From NCBI GenBank assembly GCA_022562495.1, contig JADFPE010000012.1:1-36616 (forward strand): 36,616 nucleotides of DNA, in the 5' to 3' direction. The stretch comes from Acidobacteriota bacterium. GTDB lineage: Bacteria; Acidobacteriota; Vicinamibacteria; Vicinamibacterales; UBA8438. Shown here one piece after another: positions 23,248-31,253 of the stretch (positions are counted from its first letter, which is position 1; each line of letters begins with the position of its first letter). The translations under genes and the position numbers were made by a program. The notes beneath the pieces were generated by a model. That model was not told where the DNA came from. It searched no databases and was given only the letters and a program-made list of their open reading frames with translations.

Positions 23248-25851
23248 ATGCACCCAGCCCGCGGTGCCATCCCCCGCGTCATCGGCGGCGCCCTCCTGGC
23301 CACGCTGTGGCTTGGGCCTTCCCCGCAAGCCACGGCGCCCATCGGCCTGGCAGGCCAAGAGGACGGCGACGACGCCGGGCTCGGTCCGCCTCCGATGTAC
23401 GAGACGCTCCGCGAGGCCCAGGTCACGCATGCCGGGCACATTAGCGCGGGCCGTCTGCGGATCGACCGGTTCGAGCTCGAGCTAAGTGACGGTCACCTGT
23501 ATCTGGCCCCCGAGATCGGCGGCGTGGTCTCGACGGCGGTCTTCCTGGGTGACGGACTGGTGCGCGCGTACCCGCCGGACGCCATCGAGCACCACCAGCT
23601 CGAGAAACTGTCGGACGAGCACCACCTCGAAGAGGCGTTCGACCGGTTGCTGCTGCGGTTCACCGACGACACGGTCGACCGGCTGCGAGCGCTGGCCATG
23701 CCGGCGGAGGAACGAGACACGGACAAGGCCAACAACCTCTTGGAGCGCCGGCGCAAGGACCGGCTCGAGCGACAGCTCTCCAACCCGGACAGCCGGGTGC
23801 TCGAAGACCTCCTGCGACGGCAGGCGGGCGCGCTCCCGCCCGGCCGCGCGTATGTGCTGGCGGACATCGACAGCAAGGATCACGGCTGGCTGACGATCGA
23901 GGTCGATCCCAACGAGCTCGAAGAGGTCACGCTGTCTCGGTACGACCGGCGACGGCGGACCCTCGACATCTGGATGCGCTTCCATATGCTGAGCGACTAC
24001 GGGCCGGCCCACCGGGATGCGGTGCTCGATGGGTTCGCCATCGACCCCGAGTCGCTCGACGACGACGAGGTGACCGGCGTCGCCCTCGGACTGCCGCGCC
24101 GCCCGATCGAGCTGGACCGAGAAGGCTGGGCTGGACGGGTCCGGGTGCCGCGCGCCCAGGTGGATCTCGCGCTCGACGGCAACGGCGACACGCGGGGCGT
24201 CGCGGCGCTGCTCATCGATCCGCGCGAGCCGACGCGCGGGCTGCGCTTGCGCATCAGCCCGGTGCTCGAGATCACCGACGCGCGGTGGCGGCCCGACACG
24301 ACCGGCGGCGCGCCCGAAGCCGCCCTGCTCCCGGCCCCGGACGGTGGCGAGACGACGCCGGGCACCGAGCCGGACGAGCCGGCCGCGTTGACCGGCGAGC
24401 GGATCCACTTCGTCCAGGAACGGCACAACCGCCGCCTCGAGGACGACCGGTTCGAGCCGTGGGTGACGGTGACGCTGCCACGCACGGTGCCCGCCGGCGA
24501 GCGCTTCATCCTGGAGCTGGCCTATGAAGGCAAGCTGGTCCAGCGGCTGCGCGGGACCAGCGACTTCCGCCTCAAGGACACGCTGTTCTGGCGCCCGCGG
24601 CACCCAGACACCCGGACCAGCCGGCTCGACCTGACGTTTCGCATGCCCGATCGGTATCGGGTCGCGAGCGGCGGCACGCTGAGGGAGGAGCGCGTGGACG
24701 GCGATACGCGGATCATGCGATGGGTCACGAACGAACCGGTGCGCAGCATGGCGTTCCACTATGGGCGCTTCGACGTGACCGAAGTCGAGCGCGACACGCC
24801 GCCCGCCGTGTCGGTCTACGCCAACGACAACCACCTGGGCTTCGCGCCAGGCAACCGCGAGAAGACGATCGGGGACCTGACCGATTCGATCCGCCTCTAC
24901 ACCGACTACTTCGGACCGTTTCCGTTCGCGTCGCTGCTCGTCACCGAGACCCCCACGCTGAGCGGACAGGCGTTCCCCGGTCTCCTGCTGCTGTCGTATC
25001 AGACGTTCGGCGACCTGCACACCGGGGAAGCGGAGCTGTTCCGGGCGCACGAGGTGGCGCACCAATGGTGGGGCGCGGCGGTCGACTGGGAGGGCTACCG
25101 TGATCAATGGATGACCGAAGGGTTTGCCCAGTACGCCGCGGCGCTCTACATGCTCCACGGGCTCGAGAAGCCGGACCAGTTCCGGGACATGCTCGAAGCC
25201 TGGCGGCTCGACGTGCTCGGTGAGGGACAGGTCGGCCAGGGGATCGGGCTCCGCCACTACGGGTTCGGCCCGGAGGTGCTACGCCGCAGCGACGGGCACG
25301 ACTCGGGCGCGCTGGTGGTCGGCTACCGGTTGAACTCCACCGAGACGCCGTTCGACTACCGCATCCTGGCTTACGAGAAGGGCGCCTACGTACTACACAT
25401 GCTCCGGTCGATGCTGCTCGACCCGGCCACCGGCGACGACGAGCGGTTCAGGGCGCTGATGCGCACCTACGCCACCGACCATGTGCGCGGCGTCATGTCG
25501 ACCCGGTCGTTCGAGACGGCGGTCGAGCGGGCGTTCGGCGAGCCGATGGACTGGTTCTTCGACCAGTGGGTCTACGGCGTGGAGGTGCCGACCTACCGTC
25601 CGGACCTGGATGTGAGCCCGGTCGCCGACAGCCCGTCACCGTTCGTCCTGCATGGGCGGATCCGGCAGGACGACGTCTCTGACGGCTTCAGGATGCCTGT
25701 GCCGATCCGGCTGACCTTCGACGACCACCCCCCAATGACACACCGGATCTGGGTCGACGCAGACGAGGTACTGGTCGAGCTGGCGCTCCCGGCGCGGCCC
25801 ACGCGCGTCGAGTTCAACTACCAGCACGCGGTCCTGGCGAAGATCCGCTAG
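23248..25851 (+). CDS. Exported M1-family zinc metallopeptidase
   Basis: An 867-residue gluzincin. The N-terminus has a signal-like stretch (VIGGALLATLWLG, about 10-22) ending near Ala-rich residues, so export is likely. The zinc site is HEVAHQWWG (His601, Glu602, His605) with the third ligand Glu624 in MTEGFAQYAA, the M1 spacing HEXXH-X18-E. A usual GAMEN exopeptidase motif is not clear; SGQAFPGLLLLSYQTF stands in that place, so exopeptidase activity is uncertain. About 450 residues before the catalytic domain are not recognised in detail. The ATG at 23248 was chosen because the signal sequence starts there; 30 upstream codons overlap the MITE-like end. Confidence 0.88.
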   Translation: MHPARGAIPRVIGGALLATLWLGPSPQATAPIGLAGQEDGDDAGLGPPPMYETLREAQVTHAGHISAGRLRIDRFELELSDGHLYLAPEIGGVVSTAVFLGDGLVRAYPPDAIEHHQLEKLSDEHHLEEAFDRLLLRFTDDTVDRLRALAMPAEERDTDKANNLLERRRKDRLERQLSNPDSRVLEDLLRRQAGALPPGRAYVLADIDSKDHGWLTIEVDPNELEEVTLSRYDRRRRTLDIWMRFHMLSDYGPAHRDAVLDGFAIDPESLDDDEVTGVALGLPRRPIELDREGWAGRVRVPRAQVDLALDGNGDTRGVAALLIDPREPTRGLRLRISPVLEITDARWRPDTTGGAPEAALLPAPDGGETTPGTEPDEPAALTGERIHFVQERHNRRLEDDRFEPWVTVTLPRTVPAGERFILELAYEGKLVQRLRGTSDFRLKDTLFWRPRHPDTRTSRLDLTFRMPDRYRVASGGTLREERVDGDTRIMRWVTNEPVRSMAFHYGRFDVTEVERDTPPAVSVYANDNHLGFAPGNREKTIGDLTDSIRLYTDYFGPFPFASLLVTETPTLSGQAFPGLLLLSYQTFGDLHTGEAELFRAHEVAHQWWGAAVDWEGYRDQWMTEGFAQYAAALYMLHGLEKPDQFRDMLEAWRLDVLGEGQVGQGIGLRHYGFGPEVLRRSDGHDSGALVVGYRLNSTETPFDYRILAYEKGAYVLHMLRSMLLDPATGDDERFRALMRTYATDHVRGVMSTRSFETAVERAFGEPMDWFFDQWVYGVEVPTYRPDLDVSPVADSPSPFVLHGRIRQDDVSDGFRMPVPIRLTFDDHPPMTHRIWVDADEVLVELALPARPTRVEFNYQHAVLAKIR

Positions 25852-25882
25852 ACATCTCCAGTTCCCAGGACTGTAGAGTTGT

Positions 25883-25974
25883 CTAGCCCCCGCGTAGCGG
25901 GGCTGTGAGAAAAGCCCCGCTAGCGACGCTGCGCCTCAAAACCGCCAGCACGGCGGCCGGCGCAGCGTCGATAG
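25883..25974 (+). repeat. Two-hairpin dispersed repeat, copy D
   Basis: Starts CTAGCCCCCGCGTAGCGG with a perfect first hairpin (CCCCGC-GTA-GCGGGG) and linker GCTGTGAGAAAA. Hairpin 2 pairs GCTAGCGACGCTGCGCC (25919-25935) with GGCGCAGCGTCGATAGC (25959-25975), one mismatch; an inner CCGCC/GGCGG hairpin fills the loop. It lies in the 240-bp gap between the M1 peptidase and the radical SAM gene. Confidence 0.85.
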
Positions 25975-26091
25975 CAGCTCGGGTTGACAACCTGCACCGT
26001 CCGGTCGACAATCCAAGGCTCACGCGGTCGGTGCGGGCACCGTCCGCCCACCCCCGCGTCATCATTGTCGCCCACTCAATCGGCCCCTCAC

Positions 26092-27558
26092 ATGCGCAAC
26101 GTGCAGGCAGTTCACGCCTTCGTGGAAAAGCACCGGCGACGCCGGCAGAGCAACAAAGTGCTCCACGGCCACCCGTCCCCGACGCACTGGCTCGAGCGGG
26201 ACATCGCGATGCCCGAGGTCCTGCGCGCCCGCGCGCGAGCGAACCAGGAGATCCCCAAGCGGGTCAATCTCTACGTCGGCACCCCGTATTGTCTGCCGAC
26301 CGAGCCGGACCGGTGCGGGTTCTGTCTGTTTCCCAGCGAGATCTACACCGGCCGCCGGCAGCTCGACGAGTATCTGGAGTATCTCGAGCGCGAAGGCGAC
26401 ATGTTCCGCGACCACTTCGCCGGCACCGAGCTGGCCAGCATCTACTTCGGTGGCGGCACGTCGAACCTGTACAAGACGGACCAGTACCCGCGCCTGATGG
26501 AGATCGTCCGCGGGGTGTTCGACATCCCGCCACAGATCGAGGTCACGCTCGAGGGCATCCCCCAGACCTTCAGCCACGACAAGCTGCTGGCGATGCAGCA
26601 GAGCGGCATGACGCGGATCAGCATGGGGGTCCAGGTACTCGATGACGAGCTGATCAAGGCCAGCGGCCGCAAGCAGCGCGCCGACCAAGTGTTCCAGACG
26701 CTCGAGTGGTGCGCGGCGCTCGGACTGCCGGCCAGTGTCGACCTGATTTTCGGCTGGCCGAAGCAGACGATCGAGCAGATGGTGCGCGACCTCGAGACGA
26801 TTGCGGCGACCGGTGTCACCCACATCACGCACTACGAGCTCAACGTCGCCGGGCGGACCGACTTCGCGCGTCACCGCCGTGGCGAGCTGCCGTCGACCGA
26901 AGAGAACCTCGAGATGTATCGCATCGGGAAGACGGTGCTCGAGGCCCGCGGCTACACACAGGTGACGCCCTACGACTTCGAGCGGCAGGATGCGAATCTG
27001 CCCAGCTCGTATCTCTACGAAGAGCTGTTTCGCAGGCCGTTCCAGACCGACGGCAATGGCCCGATCGGGTTCGATGCTTGGGGCTGGGGATACGCCGGGA
27101 TCTCGTTCTTCTTCGGCACACCGCGGTCGCCCGGCTGGGCGTTCATGAACCAGGTGCGGATCGACGAGTACTTCCGCTGCATCCGCGAGCACCGCTTCCC
27201 CGTCATGCGCGGCTTCCACTACACACCACCCGACCTGCGGCTGCACCTCCTCTTCCAGGAGCTGCAGGGGCTCGGGGTCGACCGGGCGGCGTATCGCCGG
27301 TTCTTTGGCCTCGATGTCGTCGAGGAGCACGAGACCGTCTGGACTGCGTTCGGCGATCTCGGGTGGGTGCGGGTCTCCGACGACCGCGTGACGGTGCTCG
27401 GTGACGGCGTGTTCTATCTCCCGCTGATCCAGAACGCGCTCGCGTACGACCGGCTGATGCAGATGCGCAAGAAACAGCCCGCGACCACCGTGTCTGTGCC
27501 GGAGCCGATGCCGGTGCTGGCCGCTCCGGCCACACCCGCGGTGCAGACCCGGGAGTAA
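26092..27558 (+). CDS. HemN/HemW-like radical SAM protein with a CX7CX2C motif
   Basis: A 488-residue protein. LYVGTPYCLPTEPDRCGFC carries cysteines 67, 75 and 78, spaced CX7CX2C instead of the usual CX3CX2C. YFGGGTSN, GMTRISMGVQVLDDELIKASGR and VDLIFGWPKQTIEQ follow the HemN/HemW pattern: GGGT for SAM, GxQS-like and DLI-G-P-QT. A winged-helix HemN C-terminal-like region (about 390-450) follows. It may act on a porphyrin, bind heme or do something else; the context gives no heme genes. The ATG at 26092 starts the conserved region. The last 30 residues are Ala/Pro-rich. Confidence 0.8.
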   Translation: MRNVQAVHAFVEKHRRRRQSNKVLHGHPSPTHWLERDIAMPEVLRARARANQEIPKRVNLYVGTPYCLPTEPDRCGFCLFPSEIYTGRRQLDEYLEYLEREGDMFRDHFAGTELASIYFGGGTSNLYKTDQYPRLMEIVRGVFDIPPQIEVTLEGIPQTFSHDKLLAMQQSGMTRISMGVQVLDDELIKASGRKQRADQVFQTLEWCAALGLPASVDLIFGWPKQTIEQMVRDLETIAATGVTHITHYELNVAGRTDFARHRRGELPSTEENLEMYRIGKTVLEARGYTQVTPYDFERQDANLPSSYLYEELFRRPFQTDGNGPIGFDAWGWGYAGISFFFGTPRSPGWAFMNQVRIDEYFRCIREHRFPVMRGFHYTPPDLRLHLLFQELQGLGVDRAAYRRFFGLDVVEEHETVWTAFGDLGWVRVSDDRVTVLGDGVFYLPLIQNALAYDRLMQMRKKQPATTVSVPEPMPVLAAPATPAVQTRE

Positions 27559-27570
27559 CGGGGTCTCAGG

Positions 27571-27600
27571 CTTTCCGCCGTAGCCTTGGCGAAGGCGGAC
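27571..27600. repeat. Short repeat related to the translated FAKATA repeat
   Basis: On the minus strand it reads TCCGCCTTCGCCAAGGCTAC and beyond, which translates to SAFAKATAES in one frame. This is a recurring intergenic repeat that often creates spurious protein ends in such genomes. TCCGCC and GGCGGA form a stem. Confidence 0.55.
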
Positions 27601-27603
27601 AGA

Positions 27604-28017
27604 CTACCCGCCGCTGGCGCTCGACCGTCCACCCTCCGCTGACACACCTCTGACCGCCTCGGCGACGGCGAGAATCCGTTGCGCCGACGCGATCACCGGG
27701 CGTTCGATCAGCTTCCCGTCCACCAGCAATACACCGCCCTCGTTGGCCTCATAGGCCTCGACGACCCGCCCGGCCCACGCGACCTCGTCGTCGTCGGGTG
27801 AGAACGCCGCCTGAATGACCGGCACCTGTGTCGGATGAATGGCGGCCTTGCCGGTAAACCCGAGGCGCCGGACCGCACGCGCTTCATCACCCAGCTGCGC
27901 CGTCGCCGGCACATCCATGAACGGCGTGTCCATGGCATCGACCCCGGCCAGCGCCGCCGCCGCCACGACCCGGGACCGCGCGTAGAGCACCGAGCGACGG
28001 ACGCGGCGGGCGCTCAT
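27604..28017 (-). pseudogene. Truncated CitE/HpcH-family CoA-ester lyase (C-terminal half only)
   Basis: 137 residues that align with the C-terminal half of CitE-type lyases (usually 270-300 residues): LYARSRVVAAAALAGVDAMDTPFMDV, GFTGKAAIHPTQVPVI and AWAGRVVEAYE. The N-terminal half with the arginine and glutamate that bind CoA-ester and metal is missing. The 81 bp upstream hold only a heptad/GCTTCGCC repeat, and the PrpD gene begins beyond that, so the missing part is not nearby. Citramalyl-CoA or malyl-CoA lyase was the likely ancestor, judged by its neighbours. Probably non-functional, unless it works as a partner of another protein. Confidence 0.8.
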
Positions 28018-28052
28018 GAAGGCTCCGCGGACTGAGACACAGCTGCAGCATC

Positions 28053-28092
28053 AGCTGGCGAAGCCGTCCAGCTTCCTTCTGACTTTTCTGGC
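28053..28092 (-). repeat. Heptad remnant with GGCTTCGCC hairpin
   Basis: Minus strand: AGAAAAGTCAGAAGGAAGCT runs into GGACGGCTTCGCCAGCT. AGCTGG (28053-28058) and CCAGCT (28068-28073) form the stem. It occupies the place where the N-terminal half of the CitE-like gene should be. Confidence 0.6.
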
Positions 28093-28098
28093 ATCTGC

Positions 28099-29463
28099 CT
28101 ACACCGGTACCTGCTGGGCGAGCAGGTCCGTCAACGCGGCCACGCGGGGTCGGCGCTCGAGGTCGCGCAGGAACTCGAGTGCCTCACTCGCCGCCGCCGG
28201 TGAGACCGCGCGCTCGGCGCAGGTACGGAATTTCCGGTCGAGCTCCTCCGCGGTGGGCGGTCGGCTCGGATACCCCCGGGCGCCGCGGACCCGTCGCCTG
28301 AACGACTGGCCGTCAACGAGACGCACCGTGACCACCGCCTCGGTCAGGGCCGGCTGGTCACCGCCGACCGATGGGTCGACGCGCATCGTCACGCGGGGCA
28401 GCAACCGGCGGATGCGGGGGTCGGCCAGACCGGTCTCGAACGTCTGGATGTCCACACGCCCGTCCGCCACGGCCGCCGCGGCGCAGAAGTGCATGCTGAA
28501 CTTGGCCTCGAGACCGCCGGTCGGCCGGTCGTGGATGAGCACCGTTGGTGTCACAGCGTCGACGCCGATCTCGATCTGATCGACCTCATCGGCGCCGAAC
28601 CCATGCTCGGCGCGCAGGTCGATCAGGGTATCGATGGTCGGGTGCGTGGCGGCGCACGACGGGTAGAGCTTCACGGTGATGCCGCCATCGACGATCTCCC
28701 AGACACGTCCCAGCGCCGCCCCGGCGTCACCCAGCTCGTGCCGCCTGGCCTGCATCGCGACCAGCAGCCCTTGGGGGCCGTCGACCGCCCGTTCGGAGGC
28801 GACGAGCCCCGCCTCGGCGAGCAGCGCCGCCAGCACGCCGTTGCGCCCCGCCAAGCCCGCTTGCAGCGGTTTGACCATCGTGCCGAAGCTCTCCTTGAGC
28901 CCCGAGGCCTCGGACGCCGCGATCGCCATGCTGCATGCGGCCGTCTGGGCGTCCTGCCCCAGCAGCCGGACGGCAGTCGCGGCGGCGCCGATCGTGCCGA
29001 GGGTCGCGGTCGCGTGCCACCCCTGTGCGTAGTGTGTCGGGTTCATCACCCGGCCGAGCACCGCCTCGATCTCGAACCCGACGCAGTAGGCGTCCAGCAG
29101 CGCGGCCCCGCCGGCGTCGGCCAGCTCGGCCGCCGCAAGACCGGCGGCGACGAGCGGCGCGCTCGGGTGGGCCAAAGACACGAAACACATGTCGTCGAAG
29201 TCGAGTGCGTGGGCGGCCGTGCCGTTCGCCAACGCCGCCCAGCCGGCGCCGGTGCGCTCGGCGACGCCCAGGATGCCGCAGCGCGTGGCGCCGCCCTCGG
29301 CGCGGGCCACATCACGAACCATCCGGGCCACAGGCTCGACCGACCCCGCCAGCGTGACACCGACGGTATCCAGCACCGCGTCACGCGCCGCGGCGCGCGC
29401 CGCCGGCGGGACCGCCGCGCTCGACACGAACTCGCCAAACTGCGTCAGTGCGGTCACCGGCAT
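28099..29463 (-). CDS. MmgE/PrpD family protein
   Basis: A 454-residue protein of the 2-methylcitrate dehydratase/aconitate decarboxylase superfamily. Visible signatures: DTVGVTLAGS, NGTAAHALDFDDM (the family NG..AH..DFDD), GYCVGFE-like YCVGFEIEA, GWHATATLGTIGAAA, KPLQAGLAGRNGVLAALLA and KLYPSCAATH. Members dehydrate 2-methylcitrate or related hydroxy acids, or decarboxylate cis-aconitate to itaconate. Here its neighbours are a CoA-transferase, a MaoC hydratase, an acyl-CoA dehydrogenase and a broken CitE, so a C5-dicarboxylate role is more likely than the methylcitrate cycle. The substrate is unproven. Confidence 0.88.
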   Translation of the reverse strand: MPVTALTQFGEFVSSAAVPPAARAAARDAVLDTVGVTLAGSVEPVARMVRDVARAEGGATRCGILGVAERTGAGWAALANGTAAHALDFDDMCFVSLAHPSAPLVAAGLAAAELADAGGAALLDAYCVGFEIEAVLGRVMNPTHYAQGWHATATLGTIGAAATAVRLLGQDAQTAACSMAIAASEASGLKESFGTMVKPLQAGLAGRNGVLAALLAEAGLVASERAVDGPQGLLVAMQARRHELGDAGAALGRVWEIVDGGITVKLYPSCAATHPTIDTLIDLRAEHGFGADEVDQIEIGVDAVTPTVLIHDRPTGGLEAKFSMHFCAAAAVADGRVDIQTFETGLADPRIRRLLPRVTMRVDPSVGGDQPALTEAVVTVRLVDGQSFRRRVRGARGYPSRPPTAEELDRKFRTCAERAVSPAAASEALEFLRDLERRPRVAALTDLLAQQVPV

Positions 29464-29471
29464 GTGCTTCC

Positions 29472-29575
29472 TCTCGAGACACCCTCGAGGCTACAGGCCT
29501 TCATGTCACTTGTCGGCTCGGCGGCCCTCAAGGGCCTTGCTACCGGAAGGCTCGGCGGGTCAAAAGACCCGCCGC
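29472..29575. repeat. Short palindrome cluster upstream of the prpD-like gene
   Basis: GGCCCTCAAGGGCC (29523-29536) and CGGCGGGTC-AAAA-GACCCGCCG (29553-29574, perfect 9-bp arms) are the clearest. They are spaced about 16 nt apart, in a region without a gene. Confidence 0.7.
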
Positions 29576-29656
29576 TACGTACGGCCCCAGCCCCCTGCGC
29601 ATCAGACCGGCCGCGTCAGGCTCGACACAGATGCGAGCGAGCCCAGGTCGCCCTCC

Positions 29657-29701
29657 AATCTTCTCCCGCCTCCTGCCTCTTGCCTCCTGTCTCCTTCGTG
29701 A
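29657..29701 (-). repeat. Heptad repeat array, minus orientation
   Basis: Minus strand reads AGGAGAC AGGAGGC AAGAGGC AGGAGGC in 7-nt register, directly after the amidohydrolase stop at 29703. Confidence 0.7.
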
Positions 29702-29702
29702 C

Positions 29703-31124
29703 TCAGTTCCCGTAGAAAATGGCGATGCTGGCGAGACGGTCCTGGATCTGCCGCTCCGGAATCCACCGCCCGTTCACCATGACCCCGGCGCGGCTGGCGA
29801 CATGCGCGATGTCCTCGATCGGATTCGCCGTCAGCAGCAGCAAATCGGCGCGATGCCCGACGGCGACCGACCCGAAGTCGTCGGTGGCGTCGAAATACTC
29901 CGCCACCCGGCGGGTACCGGTCTCCAGCACCTGATATGGCGACATTCCGATCTCGACCCACAACCGCATCTCGTGATGCATGGCGAACCCGGGCACGCTG
30001 AAGATCTGCGGGGAATCGGTGCCCAGCAAGATCGGCGCGCCACCGTCGTGCAACGCCTTCAGGATGGTCCGGCGCAAATCGCGCACGCGGCGGTCCGTCT
30101 CCGCGTCGGTGACCGTCAGCCGATCGTCCACAGCCTGCTCCCACTCCTCGACCGTCTCCGGCGGCATGTAGCGCACTTCCGGCCGCTCGGTGCGCATCTG
30201 GGCCCCCGATCGATCGCCGTAGAACACCGTCTCCCAGAGCACCATCGTCGGCACGACCCAGGCGCGCGCCGCCCGGGTCGCCGCGACGAGCTGCGGGATG
30301 CGGCCTGCGTCAACCACCTCCATCAGGGCACCGATGTCCCGCCGGCCCGGCGGCGCCGCCGGCTGCCTCTCCTCGGGCACCAACGCCTGGAGGTAGTTGT
30401 CGAGGTGGTCGATCGACACCTGCCCCGCCGCGAGCGCGTGGAACAGCCCGACCTGGTCTGGAACATGGCCACCGAACGGGATCCCGACCTCGTTCGCCGT
30501 GGCGGCCATGGCGTCGAACACCTCGAGGGTCAGGCCCTCGTGGACCTTCAGGAGGTCGTAGCCGGCCTGCTTGTACTCGTGCACCAGCTGCGCCGCCTGC
30601 TCCGGTGTCGTGACCCGCCCCCCGTGCATCGACGGGCTCCCCAGAAACAGACGAGGCCCGAGCGTCTCACCCCGGGCGATCTGGTCGCGCATGGTGAACT
30701 GCGACCGGTCGCCCTGCATACCGCGCACCGTCGTCACTCCGTTCGCGACGTAGAGGAACAACAGGTTCTTGGCATCGGCCGGCAGCATGCGGGGGCTCGG
30801 CAGGTGCCCATGCATCTCGGCGAGACCCGGCATCAGATACTGCCCCTCCGCCTCGATGACCTCGACCTCGTCGCCCACCTCGACCTCATCGGTCGGGTTG
30901 ATCGACGCGATCCGCCGGTCGGTGACGACGACGGTCTGGTGCTCCAGCACGACCGGTCCACCCGGCCCGGTCATCGGCAGCACGGTGACACCGACGAACG
31001 CCAGGTCGCCCTCGACCACCGGCAACGGGTCGCCACAGCTCACCGTCAGGACGACGGTCAGGATGGCCACACCCGCGTGCACGCGGCCGAAAAATCGTCG
31101 TTTCCCCGTGACGCGCTCCACCAT
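29703..31124 (-). CDS. Amidohydrolase-family lipoprotein
   Basis: A 473-residue protein. The N-terminus (VHAGVAILTVVLTVSCGDP) looks like a lipoprotein signal with Cys30 as the lipidated residue, so it probably sits in the periplasm on the inner or outer membrane. Metal ligands fit the amidohydrolase superfamily: MPGLAEMHGHLPS (His105, His107), LLKVHEG with a candidate carboxylated Lys, GGHVPDQ, SIDHLDNY and GTDSP. Many such lipoproteins are imidazolonepropionase-like or prolidase-like; no substrate can be named. It interrupts the CoA-ester gene run and may be unrelated to it. The ATG at 31124 follows AGAAAGGCGG on the minus strand, a plausible ribosome binding site. Confidence 0.82.
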   Translation of the reverse strand: MVERVTGKRRFFGRVHAGVAILTVVLTVSCGDPLPVVEGDLAFVGVTVLPMTGPGGPVVLEHQTVVVTDRRIASINPTDEVEVGDEVEVIEAEGQYLMPGLAEMHGHLPSPRMLPADAKNLLFLYVANGVTTVRGMQGDRSQFTMRDQIARGETLGPRLFLGSPSMHGGRVTTPEQAAQLVHEYKQAGYDLLKVHEGLTLEVFDAMAATANEVGIPFGGHVPDQVGLFHALAAGQVSIDHLDNYLQALVPEERQPAAPPGRRDIGALMEVVDAGRIPQLVAATRAARAWVVPTMVLWETVFYGDRSGAQMRTERPEVRYMPPETVEEWEQAVDDRLTVTDAETDRRVRDLRRTILKALHDGGAPILLGTDSPQIFSVPGFAMHHEMRLWVEIGMSPYQVLETGTRRVAEYFDATDDFGSVAVGHRADLLLLTANPIEDIAHVASRAGVMVNGRWIPERQIQDRLASIAIFYGN

Positions 31125-31171
31125 CAACCGCCTTTCTGGCCGCGGCCCATCGCTGTCCGGCGTTCGCCTTT

Positions 31172-31245
31172 GGGCTACAGGCTTCGGGCTACAGGCCAAA
31201 CGCCAGCGACCGCAGGTCGCTCCTCCGGCCGCCTGCCTCCTGCCT
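31172..31245. repeat. Mixed short repeats between amidohydrolase and MaoC genes
   Basis: GGGCTACAGGC occurs twice at a 14-nt distance (31172 and 31186). AGCGACC-GCA-GGTCGCT (31205-31221) is a 7-bp hairpin. A weak heptad stretch (AGGAGGC on the minus strand) follows near 31230-31240. Confidence 0.55.
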
Positions 31246-31253
31246 TCGTCGTC

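Noticed and set aside
27414-27647. A 77-residue minus-strand frame over the end of the radical SAM gene
   Set aside because: It consists of an antisense shadow plus the FAKATA-type repeat.
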